Under the pieces are notes generated by a model. That model searched no databases. It saw nothing but the letters and a program-made list of their open reading frames with translations, and was not told the DNA's origin. From the NCBI GenBank assembly GCA_004802725.1, contig SGPM01000092.1, positions 1 to 64,000 of the forward strand: a stretch of DNA of 64,000 nucleotides, written 5' to 3'. Made by a program: the position numbers and the translations under genes. The stretch is from Antrodiella citrinella. Taxonomy: Eukaryota > Basidiomycota > Agaricomycetes > Polyporales > Steccherinaceae. Of the stretch, positions 35,782 through 47,755 are shown in pieces (positions within the stretch are counted from its first letter, which is position 1; every line of letters begins with the position of its first letter).

Positions 35782-37261
35782 ATGAGTGCTGCGACTCTAC
35801 AGAACCTCGAGATCTCTGCCATCGTTCTCTCGTCGCTCTCAGGTCTCTTCGGTGAGTACAGTAATTAGCTCTACGTCCTATCATCTTATCTTGCTCCAGG
35901 CGTGTATTTTTTATTGTTCGTACTCGCCCTTTGGTCGACTTATCGGAAGTCTTCAGTTGCCTCTGTCCGACTGAGATGGGTCACTATCGTTCTGTAAGTG
36001 CAATTCGTCTCTTTCCTTGATCACACGACTCATCGCGACTCTCTTCAACAGGTTTCTTGACCTTCTGGCCCACTTCATCACTCGCTCTCTTCAGTTTGCG
36101 AGGGCCAGACTACAGGACGACTCCGATCATGAAACTCTCAGGTGGGATATCCCGTTGACTGTCGTTGGAAAGTACGTCCATATCATTGTCTCCATCTTGT
36201 ATGTCAACTCACCCTTTGTGTCCAGTGTCACTACTACCTTTGCAGTTAGCTTTCTTTTGTGTGTTCTCTTCTCGATCCTATCTTGATGCGTATTTGCAGG
36301 GCCTTGTGTCTGACGGTCTGCTCGTGTGGCGTTTTCACGTCATATACGAGAGGAAACCTTGGACGTTGTACATTCCCGGCATTGCTGTGGTCATGAACGC
36401 ATGTGAGTACATCATCTAGTGGCTGTCGTATTGTCCCTTATTCGTTGTATTCAGTTCTGTGTTGGTCTGCTGATGCGCAGCACCTCGAGATATACTTCAA
36501 CCGGCCGTTCTACGAAAACACTTTACTGCCAGTCACACTCAATATCACCGTCGCGTGGGGCTGGTTCATGTTCTTCAATAACACGCTCTTGACCGGTGGA
36601 ATTCTAGCCAAGATAATGTAAGCTCGTGGTGGCGATTTTTTCCCTTCGCTCTGTCGCTGACCATACCTAGGTGGATCAACCGACGATATGGCAGCAGCCA
36701 CGGAAGAACTCCGTCGTCTTCACTCTCTTACAGCACCGTCTTGCGAGCGATAATCGAGTCGGCCTCGGTCACATGGATTGGATTGCTTATCTATGAAATT
36801 GCGTCTCTTGTGCCGGAAGGACATGTCACTGTGAGTGGATGATGGCTGTTCTTGATCGCCTGTGGCAACATGCTGAGTGTCCCACAGACAAACCTAGATG
36901 TAGGCTTCGTGATGCTTGACATCATCCCCATCTTCTTCGTGCGTTCTCAGCATCTGATTACCTACTCATTCTTCACGCTTATCCTTTGTTCGCGCAGGGT
37001 ATCTCTCAGACCCTAATCACTGCACGCCTGGGTCTTAACACACGTGACGACTCCAAGCCCTCTTCCCAGAGAATCCCACTTGCAAATGCCGCATCTTTCC
37101 CGAACTCAGACACGAGCGGGACAGCAGGATTCCCTTCAGTTGTCAAAATAACAACGACAACGCTGACAGACGTGACGTCCTATAAGCCTGCGAATAACGG
37201 CGACATTCGACAACACCCAAATGTTAGTCACCCGTACGGTAACAAAGGATACGTGATCTAA
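35782..37261 (+). CDS. Seven-helix membrane protein, basidiomycete family
   Basis: The start at 35782 gives MSAATLQNLEISAIVL. Early exons are 35782-35851, 35900-35993 and one from 36052. Predicted helices include VYFLLFVLALWSTY, VTTTFAVSFLLCVLF, a GLVSDGLLVWRFHVIYERKP segment typical of helix 3 and loop in this family, and WGWFMFFNNTLLTGGILAKI. Two more C-terminal helices are SVTWIGLLIYEIASLV and MLDIIPIFFGISQTLI. The tail is polar, ends YGNKGYVI at 37259-37261 and probably lies in the cytoplasm. The protein resembles the numerous uncharacterised multi-pass proteins of Agaricomycetes (receptor-like, no known ligand). It is distinct from the DUF6533 protein at 2.7-4.3 kb. Not all introns were fixed. 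Confidence 0.7.
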
Positions 37262-40200
37262 GGTCGAGGAGGGGTGATGCATGCCGATTTGATGTTTTTC
37301 TGTCCTATTTATGTCTTCGATTGAGGGGAAAAGGAAGCCTGAGATTTGTATGATTACAAAACGAAACGATGTACAACAATATATGACCCCGCAAGACAGT
37401 TACTGTCTCGCATGGGCATGCTTTGGCCATGATTTACTCGTAGACTAAGAAATGTTAGGGACGATGCAAGACTTCTCAAACTCGACATTGCTGAAGTGCC
37501 TTCTCATGAACGAGCTATCGAACATGCTCAGCAGCTTTGTGGTGACTCGCATTCTCTACAAAATCAGCTCACCTTCATCACACTCCCAATAATATCCAGT
37601 CGCTTGTGCATATCCACGACGTGATTCACCTAGGGATTGACACGCCGTGACAGTCCAGCCCGAGAGCCACAACACTGTGACCAATTCAATTACACACATA
37701 CCTCTAGAACCGGTACAGCTACAACTGAGATATCGCCACAAGAAATGGGTGCAGCACACACGAGTTGAGCTAAGAAACACGCAAATGTCAGCTCACACTT
37801 AACTCCAGGTAAATCGTGAGCGAATATAAGTACCTCCAACCAACATTCCGGCGATGGCCAAGATACGAGTGATCAAAGATGCGACCATAGTAGAAATCAG
37901 AGAAGTGAGAGCTTCGTGAATTGGCAATCGCTCAAAGAACGCAGAGTAGCCAGCCAAAGCTAGAGGCGTCCAGACGGTCGAAAGAGCCCTATATACGTTT
38001 GCCCTACAGATTAACCGAACGCAAATCCGAGGGTTCGACGAGGTGGCCAGAATCTCGATACTATCACTATACTTCCAGTGATGGAAACATGTTTTTCTTG
38101 ACTTCCAGAATCGTCGCCGGGGCAAAGAAGGACGAGGAGGATACGCGAACTACAACACTTTCCGTTCCGGGAGCTGTGCCATCAGTCCTCAATTGGGTCG
38201 TTTGCTTGTCAGTAGCCAAGTCAGCAGCTTCTGGTCTCCAATAGCCGAACATTTTGAAACTCTGATGTCGTCATCTCACCCTTGATAACAGGGCTGACTT
38301 TTGTTCTCTACGACGCGACACTGGCTGCGAACACTTCCGAGTCGCCAATATCTAGCGATAGTCACTGAAAGATTGCGCCATCCTTGTAGAAGTAGACTCA
38401 CAGCGATATCGAATTTTGAGCCTTTGAGTACCTTTGCGTGTTACGTGTACCATTTGGTGGATTCCATTCACATTCGTAGGTCCAACGTTACCGTAATTCT
38501 TCGTCGGCGTACGTGGCCACACCGGCATATGCCGAACTGAGTCCGAATTCTGATGGTACCGTGGCAAGAAGAATCGGTCACAAACATCTCATCTCACAGC
38601 TAGAATCCCATTCACATCTCATCTCACAGCTAGAATCCCATTCACATCTATAGGGCAACTTCTGAAGGACGTGGACCAATTATACCGGATAAAAGGTGTT
38701 CTCGAGGTGTGTCGAGTACTATCGTTCCGTGAAGCCGCCGTGGAGCCGCCGTGACCTGACTTTCTACTATCCGGCTGCGTTTGTGAGGGCACACGAGAGC
38801 GAGATATCGTGCGTCAACAACGAGATCAGCTCCAGAATCCAAACACGTAGCCTGTAGGCACCATAGCCTTCGAGTTGTCGATGATCGCAAGTTTTGCAAC
38901 GACTTTTCCAGTGAAGCGAATTCGAACGTCGCAGCTTTCAAATTTCCAACGATGGTACGAAACAACTGCTAGAATAGAAGTGAGTAATTTTGCATATTAG
39001 GATTACGCACTGGAGCTCACAAACAGGCCTTTCCTCGACCTCTACCAGCCTCCACCCAAGCACAGGACACGAGAATCCGCATCACTGTGCAGTACCGGAG
39101 ACGGGTCCATCCAGTCTCACCAAGGACTCAGTGCTCAGGTTCAACGTTCGAGCGTCAAGCACAGGATCTCCGTCTTGGGCGAGCTGCATAGTGGAACAAA
39201 CGTGTCACTGCCAGGATCGGGGAACGTCTTCCACCACATCGATGTCCACGGCCAGGTGGTGCTTTGGTAGTCTCCGGGGAATCTGCGGGGATGACCTCGG
39301 GGCAGAAGACAACCGTTCCGTAGAGCTTCGCGCGGTACCTGAGACATCTGGACATCCGCCAACGTTGACTTGGGGCCGGGGCAGGTCGGATCGGACATGC
39401 CTTGCCATCTATTTTAAAGGAGTCGATAAACGTACGCGTCAAGCGTAGTATAACCTAGTATAACTGTGTTGGACTCTCTGTATCACGAAAGGTTTAAAGC
39501 TCAAGTTTGGCTCTGAGATCTGAGATCCGAGCCCTCGGCTTATCTAAGACCGTTGCGAAGAGGATATACCAGAAGAGTAGGATGACTAGTAGTACCGAGA
39601 TATACCCGATCCTACTGTCGAGAATTTGAGGAGACGCAATTCCACTAAATCTGTTCAATCTTGTTTACCGGTAAGTATCGAACATTATTCTTGGAAAGAC
39701 GTAGCATAATGGTGTGGTCCTGAAGTAGCTACGGTAACCTACTGGGCCGCGTGCCGTCCGCTCGAGTCCGAATCGAAGTAGGTCAAAGTACTCTGTCGAA
39801 GTACTCAAGGCGCCGTTGTATTGAACGTACTCTATGTCGAACACGTCGAATCATGTCACGCAATTGGGTACAGAATCATGCATATATTGTCAAACCAAGT
39901 ACATTACATGGACGTCGGAGGACAATTACAGTCCAAAGCATGCTAGTCTCACCTAGGCAGACCAACTGTTGATCGAGAGACGAGTCGCGGGTCATGTACT
40001 GAATTATAATGACCCAGACTTGTTTTTCTGGGATGTCCTGCTATCCACACACAATCTCTGCACGACCGAAACATATGCGCCTTCGTGCGGGATGACGGAA
40101 AGAGGTGAGCTCGCCGAAGAGGACAACGAGGGAACGTCGCGACGTGCTCGACTGTGGTCAGCGATGTTGTCACCAGTCGAGACGGCGTCTATTTCTCCGG

Positions 40201-40824
40201 CAACTCACCGACGAATCAGAAGGCGTGTATTGCGATCGGAATGAGGTAGGTCCACCTCGACGCTCAAACGTTTTTTTTTTTCGTTTTTTCTTCACTAGAT
40301 CGCTGCTCGGTGCGCTTTGCTTTTAACGAAGACGATCGCGACAATTGTACGATTCGCTCGATTCAATATTTGCAATCTTTTCAGGTCACGACTGCGAACA
40401 CTGCTCGGTGCTTCCGTTCTATGCCCAGCCACTCTTGGGCCCACGTTCCCATGTCCATTGACCGTGGGGACTATACGACCTCACACCGGCTCAAAGTATC
40501 GACAGAACCCGAGATGCATGTTGTGGTAATGCTGCGGTGACCGGTATGGTGCTGATATTCGTCTCCGTGTGAGCAGGGCTCAGAACATACAGCGCAGCCA
40601 AAGACTACTCAAATGTCAGGGCGGTGATTTGACAGTCTTTGATGAACGTGCTCGGTATGTCTATGATCACTGGTCCCCTCTGTTGCCAATCCGTTGCATG
40701 CTTTCCATCGTCACTGACATGTCTACGCAGGTCCACGCCCGCCATCGCGAGCTTACAGGTACCGCATCAGGATACCAGACTTCTCAAATACACTAAGCGC
40801 CGTTTTGACTTGTCTCAGTCCTTG
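37262..40824. other. Unresolved region of about 3.6 kb
   Basis: The minus strand at 37.55-38.25 kb has frames of 60-108 codons with one hydrophobic segment (ALTSLISTMVASLITRILAI near 37.85 kb), possibly part of a membrane protein. At 39.0-39.45 kb both strands carry frames of about 85-152 codons. None shows a domain or a consistent exon chain. A 30-base tandem duplication is at 38584-38643, and a long T-rich tract lies near 40270-40290. I do not support a gene here. Confidence 0.4.
38584..38643. repeat. Perfect 30-base tandem duplication
   Basis: The unit 38584-38613 (ACATCTCATCTCACAG...) is repeated exactly at 38614-38643, followed by six bases of a third copy. It is non-coding. It is similar in size to the duplication at 24961-25016, but the sequence is different. 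Confidence 0.9.
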
Positions 40825-40830
40825 AATAAA
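40825..40830 (+). promoter_or_regulatory. TATA-like element of the phosphoesterase gene
   Basis: AATAAA in the context TTGAATAAAAGAG lies 50-55 bases before the ATG at 40879 but only about 10 bases before the in-frame ATG at 40840. This supports 40879 as the used start. Confidence 0.4.
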
Positions 40831-40878
40831 AGAGCGACAATGTCCCAGGTGGTCCACTTCTCACCGAGAACTGCAGCC

Positions 40879-42536
40879 ATGATCTCTTACGCCTTCATCG
40901 CGCTCGTCCCCGCCGTCTTGGCTGCGCAGGCTCCCCAGTTCGTTGCTCCTCAGCAGGGACCCACGCTCGTGTCATCCAACTACGTCGGTGCCAACAATGG
41001 ATCACTTGCGAAGAGCACGGTAGTGCCCGGGAAAGTGTTCGACAGGTTCACTCAGGTATGCCTATCATCATGGATCTGCATCACGATTCGATCCTGATAC
41101 TTTCTCTCGTGCTTGAAATAGGTCTGGATGGAGAACACAAACTTTGAGGTTGCCGCTACCTCTGCGGCCTTCATCGAATTAGCCAAGCAGGGCATCGTAC
41201 TCACTTCCTCGTACTCGACCACTCACCCTTCCGAGCCGAACTATGCTGCATCTGTCGGCGGTGATTTCTGGGGAATGGGAGATGACGATTTTTACAACAT
41301 CCCAGCAAAGTGCGCCCGATCCCTCAGGTACTGATAACTGTGTCGCTCACACTTCATTGTTAGCATCTCCACTGTCATTGATCTCCTCGAGGCCAAGAAC
41401 ATCTCTTGGGCGACGTATCAAGAGAATTTGCCCGAGGATGGATATGGAGGATTCGAGTGCGTGTGCTTTTCTCATGCTAGCATTCTCACACTCAAATTGC
41501 ACCTAGATTCACGCAGCCCAACTACCTGAACTCCTCTGCACCCCCGTACACCTACTATATGCGCAAGCACAACCCCCCTGTCTTGTACGATTCCGTCACC
41601 AGTGTTCCGGAGCGCTTGGCACGAATCAGGAACTTTAACGACTTCGCAGTGGATGTCAACGCGTCCGCGATCCCTCAATGGGTTTTCATCACGCCCAACA
41701 TGGTAAACGATGCTCACGACACGGACATCGACTTTGGTTCCGATTGGCTCCAATCCTGGCTCGTCCCTCTGCTCTCCAACCCGAACTTCAACGACAACAG
41801 GACACTCATCCTCTTGACTTTCGACGAGAACGAGACTGTGGACATCAACAATCAGATTTTCTCCATTCTCTTGGGCGGCGCCATTCCGGAAAACCTGAGG
41901 GGCACCAACGATTCGACTTACTACACCCATTACTCCTCGCTCAGCTCTGTCGAGGCGAACTGGGAGCTTGGTTCGCTCGGTCGCCAGGACACCAACAAGT
42001 AAGTACCATTTGCAATGGCTACACGCGTCCCACCATACTTACGTGGTCTGCAGGACCGTGAGCAATGTCTACGACTTCCTCGCGCAGATCGTCGGGTACA
42101 AGAACCTTAACGTGTCCGGCAATGACATCCCTCTGACGAACCTGACTGGTAACATTCCCGGACCTCTCAGTAAGTGACTTTCGCTCTTGCACCCTCACGA
42201 ATACACATCTCACATCCCTGCTCAGACGCACAATTCTTCGTACCCTTCGCTGCGCCCAACGTGAACGCCGTCGGTGCAGGCGGCGGACCGGTGTTCATTT
42301 CTCCGGGTATGAACGTATCCGTGACCCCCCAGACGCTACCTGCACCGGTCAACCTCACGGCCCTCAACGAGACCGTCCCCAACGCTGGTCCTACGAGTGC
42401 CACAGGTAGCAGTGGCGCCGCCGCCACCCCGACTGGACCCACCAGCTCAAGTCAGGTGGGCTCGGATGCTGTCAAGCTAGTCGCTTCGCTCGCTGTTGTG
42501 TTCGTGGCAGGCGGTACCGCGCTTTTCATGGTGTAG
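40879..42536 (+). CDS. Secreted phosphoesterase-family acid phosphatase, probable GPI anchor
   Basis: Six exons, 40879-41055, 41122-41309, 41364-41456, 41507-41998, 42054-42169 and 42226-42536, sum to 1,377 bases (458 residues). The signal peptide is MISYAFIALVPAVLA. The body matches the phosphoesterase family that includes fungal acid phosphatases and phospholipase C-like enzymes. It has WMENTNFEVA near the start, THPSEPNYAASVGGD, WVFITPNMVNDAHDTDIDFG and LILLTFDENETVDINNQIF, which carry the acidic and His residues that bind the metal. Several NxS/T sites suggest glycosylation. The C-terminus has a Ser/Gly-rich stretch then a hydrophobic tail (LVASLAVVFVAGGTALFMV), as in GPI-anchored proteins. 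It likely hydrolyses phosphate esters at the cell surface. An upstream in-frame ATG at 40840 is possible but would bury the signal peptide. Confidence 0.85.
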
Positions 42537-42981
42537 ATGATGACGTTGATGATAACGATAACGAGAGGGGTTTTCATGAGTTCTTATTACACAAAACAGT
42601 CTTAGTGTAGTGTACTATGGTGACTGGGTACCTTGCGAGTTGGTTATGCAAAATAATCTTGACTCGCCGCAATAACGCACGCTTGTCTGATCATGTTTAC
42701 AGAGCACGGCGGGCTGAATCGAATCCAAATAGGGATACCAGGTCAATAAACTGTTCAAAGGGCGATTGGATAATCACTTCACGGCGTCTCAGCGATGCTT
42801 GCCGTGAGCTCACGCCGACCTGTAAAACTCAAAATCGGGAGGGACCAGCTCGTCAAACGCGGAATCTGATCCAGAGTCGACGGGATAAAAACTCGACCGG
42901 AGCAACCAAGGCTCGAAGGGAGCCCAGAAGTAATCTGAGTGTCCCCGGACGCGATGCACAGGGTTCTGGATCTGATGACAT
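42537..42981. other. Convergent intergenic region
   Basis: This lies between the 3' ends of the phosphoesterase and F-box genes. An open plus-strand frame (42617-43018) overlaps it but has no recognisable content. Confidence 0.5.
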
Positions 42982-45060
42982 CTACGGACAGGTGGAAAAG
43001 TTAGCGTTTACAAGATAAAATGGCTGGGAAGGAAACATACGACTGCAAATGGTGAAGCATGTCCGTGATCGTGTATTTGAAGCTGCTGTACGCCCATCGT
43101 CCTTGCGTATCGGAATCGTCGTCAGCAGCGGTACAATGCCCACACATCCACGCGTCGCCCTCATATCGAGCATCCTGAAGTTCCCATCGCTTGACGTCCC
43201 GTTCTTCGTATGTCGGTAAATGCCTCCAGCTAGGCTGCTCACAATCATAGTCATGGCAGGATAAGTAGTGGATAACCTAGAAACAACGTCAACGGTCGAA
43301 CATAACTTTCGTATGACAGAACCACTTACACAAAGTCGCCAGGTCATTACCTCAGTGTACCATGTTGCCTGGTGATACATCGGCGGACAAAGCGAGCACT
43401 GGAAGCGAGAGTCCAACGCATCCAAGTCTTGAGGAGACATGAACCCAGCGCCCAGTCCAAGGCAGTCCAACAACGCCGAAACCGCGCGAGATGCTCGATA
43501 GTCATGTACGACTTTTCGTGTGAAGAATGGCTCGCCATGATGGTGCAACGCCGCCTCTTCATACGCAAAGAGCAGGTGGTTGCACTGCAGGCACCAGTAC
43601 ACTGCGACAGCCAGGTATGCGGGGGAGGCGACGCGTGATTGCGAGATGATATGGGGCGGGAGCTTGCCAGCGAGAGAGGACACCAGCACCAGCTTGAAGT
43701 CCCGCAGGCAAGCGGGAAACTCGCGGGCAACTAATTCCAGATCTGCTGCCACCATGGGTGTATTTGCCGCCTCCATAGGTATATCTACCGCCCTTGTCAC
43801 ATTTGCACGTCGTATAAGTTCGCGGATTGGCGACACAATTAGGACCATGTACGGAGGTGGACAGTACAGGGCTTCTCGTCGTGTCAGCTTCGTGTTCTTG
43901 AGGAACGTCAGATACCGCCATAACACGGCGGCGGCAGGATCTGCTCGCGACAGCGCGTGCAGTTGGAACCTCCGTCTGTATCCAGCGATATCGCGATCTG
44001 TAGAGGGGCTCGGCGTGGGATGAGGCGAACTGGGGCTGGGTGTCTTCAGCGTGGAGTAAAACAGTCACAGATGAAACGACTCACGGGTCTTTCCGCTGAG
44101 CATCCTGCGCCCAGCGAGCCTGCCAGCTCCCGATCTGTTCAGCNTGCTACATATGTCGACAGTAAGAAAAATACGCAAAGTACTCCCGAGGGGTTGGACG
44201 AACCTCAACCATAGCACGCGCACGGGACTTGCGGTCAGCGATGAATACCTGCATCCTCACCGAGGCGTTTGGAAGACCCAGCCAAATAGCTTCCTGAAAA
44301 GTAGAGAACCCTGCGTGCATNTTCACNATGTCGTCGCTCCAGTAGCACTTGTAGTCTTCTGNGTCGTCGAAGTCGTACGGGCCGGGTATGTGATCAGGGT
44401 CGCAGGTGAGAGGCGGGTCGTAGGTATGCGGTAGCAACTCGAGGACCGCGATGTCGTATTCCGGAAAGCGTCTTCTGAATGTGTCGATGTGNACTAGGCT
44501 GCTCTGGGTCAGTCAAGAAACCATGAGACATCTGGCTCGCACTTACTGATCGCGCGAACAATTGCTGCACACGCTGTGTCGAATTCCGACGTGTACGTTG
44601 ACATCAAACGTAGTCCAACACACCTAAGCCGTATGAGTAATGAGANGCAATCGAAGCGGGGACACGAACTTCGCATTTCACAGCTCGTCGCAGAAACTGA
44701 GTCCATCGTCGCTCAGAAATATCTGACGGACAGGATGGAAGCGACTCAGATGGTCCAGCTGCCACGTAGGTTGTTGCGTCGACCTCTGGTGCTTCTTCCT
44801 CCGCTGCGATACTGCTATATGTTGTCGCGTGCGGCCTAATCCTCTCTGCCCGGCGTAGNNTCGCTGCAGATAACCGTGAGTGATAATGAATGATANGTTG
44901 CACATAAACTCACGAGAGACGTTNTCGATACACTTGAGCACTCCAGCACGGTCGCTGGGACCATCCATGCTATAACGAGACATCGCGANCACAGAGCAGG
45001 TCGCTCACGAGGGCCACATTGCATNATATAGGTCTGCCCTACCAAACCTCATTCCGTAGC
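42982..45060 (-). CDS. F-box family protein, N-terminus obscured by N bases
   Basis: Readable exons give the basidiomycete F-box family pattern: ESLPSCPSDISERRWTQFLR, then AVKCE spliced to VCWTTFDVNVHV and SVCSNCSRDQ (a Cys-rich loop). Next come YKCYWSDD..., a helical segment rich in Arg and Ala spliced to AEQIGSWQARWAQDAQRKD, and a C-terminal domain with LDALDSRFQCSLCPPMYH. The partial gene at the right end of the window has the same order of motifs. About 12 N bases fall between 44144 and 45160, so I cannot fix the start; the F-box should lie near 44.95-45.1 kb. The stop is at 42982-42984. It probably serves as an SCF ubiquitin-ligase substrate adaptor; the substrate is unknown. The start coordinate is approximate. 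Confidence 0.55.
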
Positions 45061-45482
45061 CATAACGAAGCGTTAATGGAGCAACAACCTGGCCACCTGC
45101 AACGAAAACGAAAGCCCATTGCGCAATGATTGTCTGGCGTCNCGGCAAATGCCGAGTCANGGATCTATTTGAACAAGAAATACATTGCATTGATTGCTAT
45201 AGCTGCACATTAGTACAAGAAATACAGATGAAAGGAACTTCCAAGAAAGACATAGCGTAACCGTCCGTGATACTGCTTTGAGACACAAACACAGATCTAC
45301 TGATCTTTGACGTACTCCGCGTGCGAGTGGAACTGCGGTCCGCCGCGGTCAGTGACGAAGATGTTGTCGCCGCGCAGGTTCAAGAACGAGTACTGGAGAA
45401 ATGATCAGTACGCGTCGTATTGTAAAGCATGCTACGCACGTCTACGAGTTCCGGACCGGANTGACGGTTGTAGTTTTGGTAN
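44144..45482. other. Cluster of ambiguous bases
   Basis: Single or paired N bases occur at about 44144, 44321, 44327, 44362, 44492, 44646, 44859-44860, 44896, 44924, 44989, 45025, 45142, 45160, 45461 and 45482. Outside this block the only Ns are at 677-678. They fall in the F-box gene and in the 3' end of the methyltransferase gene. They are isolated positions, not a gap run, which suggests conflicting reads at variable sites. Confidence 0.9.
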
Positions 45483-46629
45483 ATGAGGTTGGGCTGAGGA
45501 GGCGATCAGCGCAGCTCAGGCAAGCAACGGCGGCAACTTACCTCGGACATGAAGGGGCGCAATCCAGCGATCTCCAGCTGCTCAAACCAGTGGAGGAAGT
45601 CCTCGAACCGTTGATTCCATGCATGGATCTCCAGCAACAGTTGCCCGAATGGCAGCGGCGTACGGGTCCCGTTTGCGAAGCCTATCATGGCCCTCAGCGT
45701 CTGGAACTCCCATCCCTCGAGATCGACGTTGAGAATGTCGACGTGGTCGTGCCCTGCGCTAAAGTCAAATACAGCTTCATACGAAGACACAACCGGCGAT
45801 TACCATTTTCCAGCATGATACTCTGCAACGTGTACACCTTGGGGTCGTCGTCTGGACCATGGGTATTAGACGGACCGAGCTGCAGTTGGCGGAAGTGCGT
45901 GCGGTGCTTCATGGACCGGACGTCGGGCCCGAAACCTTCTTGGGTATAGTCAAAGCCCCAAATCTCGCAATGCTGCGTACGAGACAAAACCTCGGCCTCC
46001 CAGGACGAGTCCCAGTCTATGCCTGCAGTTGTGGTCAGCGGCGCTAGACGGTTCAAACGCTGCAGAGACGCACCGAACGAGTAGATAACACAGCCCGGCT
46101 TGTCCTCCAGTCGATTCAATCCACACGTCCACTTCCCACCGTCGCCTGTAGCGCCTACTCGCTCCAACTCGTGGGGGCAGTCGAAGACCGGCGGGAAGAA
46201 GTCCCCTGTATCTCCGCAGACGACATTATGTCACATACCAAGCCAGACTTGAGATGAACTTACAGGCTGTATACGGAGGCCAAGGAGCGACGTCAGGAGG
46301 AAACCTACATCATATTGAATGTCAGAAACATGGTGCAATATCTTCCAGACGTACATGAGAACCTGAGACGCATTTGGTCCGTGCTTCGCGATTAACTCTT
46401 GCCTCCGATGCAACATACTCTGATAAGTACGTTCTGACCTCGCCAAACGCCTCGCCAGACTGGGATCGCTGGCCAGGCCTTCGCGAGTCTGCGTCGGCAT
46501 CGGTTTTGGAGTTGTGACGGTCGTAAAAGCATCGGGGAAGTCGTCCGGCGTTAGGAAGAAGAGAGCGAGAGCGAAGACTATCAAGACGACAACGATATAT
46601 CGCAAATATCTCTGGATGAAGTGAGCCAT
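45297..46629 (-). CDS. Membrane-anchored methyltransferase-domain protein (Methyltransf_22-like)
   Basis: The start at 46627-46629 gives a type II anchor (YIVVVLIVFALALFFLT) after a short basic N-terminus. Exons 46355-46629, 46264-46304 and 46074-46211 join in phase (MFPPDVAPWPP, then TGDFFPPVFDCPHELERVG). An intron then removes LQRLNRLAP and restores VIYSFG to IDWDSSWEAEVLSRTQHCEI. The family block GGKWTCGL, VIYSFG, CEIWGFDYT and later VDILNVDLEGWEFQTL fits the METTL24/Methyltransf_22 group of SAM-dependent methyltransferase-like proteins. The stop is TAG at 45297-45299. Two N bases fall near the last intron. It is likely in the Golgi or secretory membranes, and its substrate is unknown. Confidence 0.75.
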
Positions 46630-47755
46630 CTCTCCGCATCCACGAGGAAGAAAATGAAAGCCAACTTCAACCGAATCAACGTGAGGTCGTGGGGAACGCT
46701 AAAGGCACGAGACAGGAGCTGAGCCAGTCCATTTCCGGACACACCGATGCCAGATTCGCGTTTCAGTTGATGCAAGAACTTGTTGAAGACAGAAAACTTG
46801 AAAAGTCGAAAGAGTGAGTATACAGAGGTGTAAAGTCAAAGTCAATCTTGGAATTGTGGAAACTTGGAGAAAAAACAAATCTAGATGATCGTCGTTGGTA
46901 GCGACCGCAGCTCGGCTACAAACGACAATTTATTTGTTACATCTTCAAATCTGCTACCTCAAGACAATCCTTCCTCCATGACCGACCCGAACTCGAGTAC
47001 ATATGTGCAGCACTTTGGGATCGCAGTGGATGCAATTTCGTGGAATGTTTTGAGGCTGCACACTAAGACGGGACGGCCAATAGATCTTAACTAGATTAGA
47101 TTAGATTAGAATCGTGATCGAGTTGGGGTTCTCCGAGTCCTCTCTCCCGGAGTCTCCGGAGTCTCCGACGCATTGTTCTTCACAGCAAGAGAAGACGTAT
47201 TCCGAGTAATTTACTATCTTCTTGAACTCGTTCTTCATTGATTAGGGACATGTGTTTTATGGACGGCAAGTTTCCCGACCCTAAAACGTGGCTTGCGGTG
47301 AGGATCCCAGGCTATGCATGCGCACTGGCAGGTGAGTCATTTATCTTCCATACCAGCGTTGAGGACAATGTTTAATGCTTCTCTACTAGGTGATAACAGA
47401 TGATCACATTCCATGGTGCAGTTCTTGTCAATGATCAGAGTTCTCATTATCAGCCCCGTCGGAGGTGACAATGATAGAGTCATACTACGACCAGTGACAC
47501 ACAATGAAGGTTGCGGGACAGTCCCGACAAACATTAAGTCCACGCGATGAACAGACTTCAGGCATGCGGTATTTGGAGTTAGTATGACGTGAGGCATGAA
47601 ATTGGGAATCCGACCTCACACGTTGCATGGATACCTCCTGCTGACTATAAGAGTGCCTGCGTCCTCCACCAGGCCTCAATACATACATATCCCTCCTTGT
47701 TCCTACTCCTTCACACTAAACTCTACAGCACTCTCGTTTTCTAACCTGCTCACGG
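46630..47755. other. Divergent intergenic region
   Basis: This separates the methyltransferase (minus) from the MARVEL-like gene (plus). It includes a short (TTAGA)n-type microsatellite near 47092-47112 and a TATA element (TATAA, 47646-47650) 106 bases before the start of the MARVEL-like gene. No gene is supported. Confidence 0.5.

Noticed and set aside
38990..39448. 152-codon plus-strand frame and overlapping minus-strand frames of 67-95 codons
   Set aside because: There is no domain, no splice context and no way to choose a strand. Open frames on both strands of a GC-rich patch are expected by chance.
39690..39790. A tRNA-like stretch (GCTCGAGTCCGAATC resembles a T-arm)
   Set aside because: No matching acceptor stem, anticodon arm or D-arm could be folded around it.
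40265..40295. The T-rich tract as a terminator or poly-A remnant of a retroelement
   Set aside because: It is a short homopolymer-like run with no neighbouring element features.
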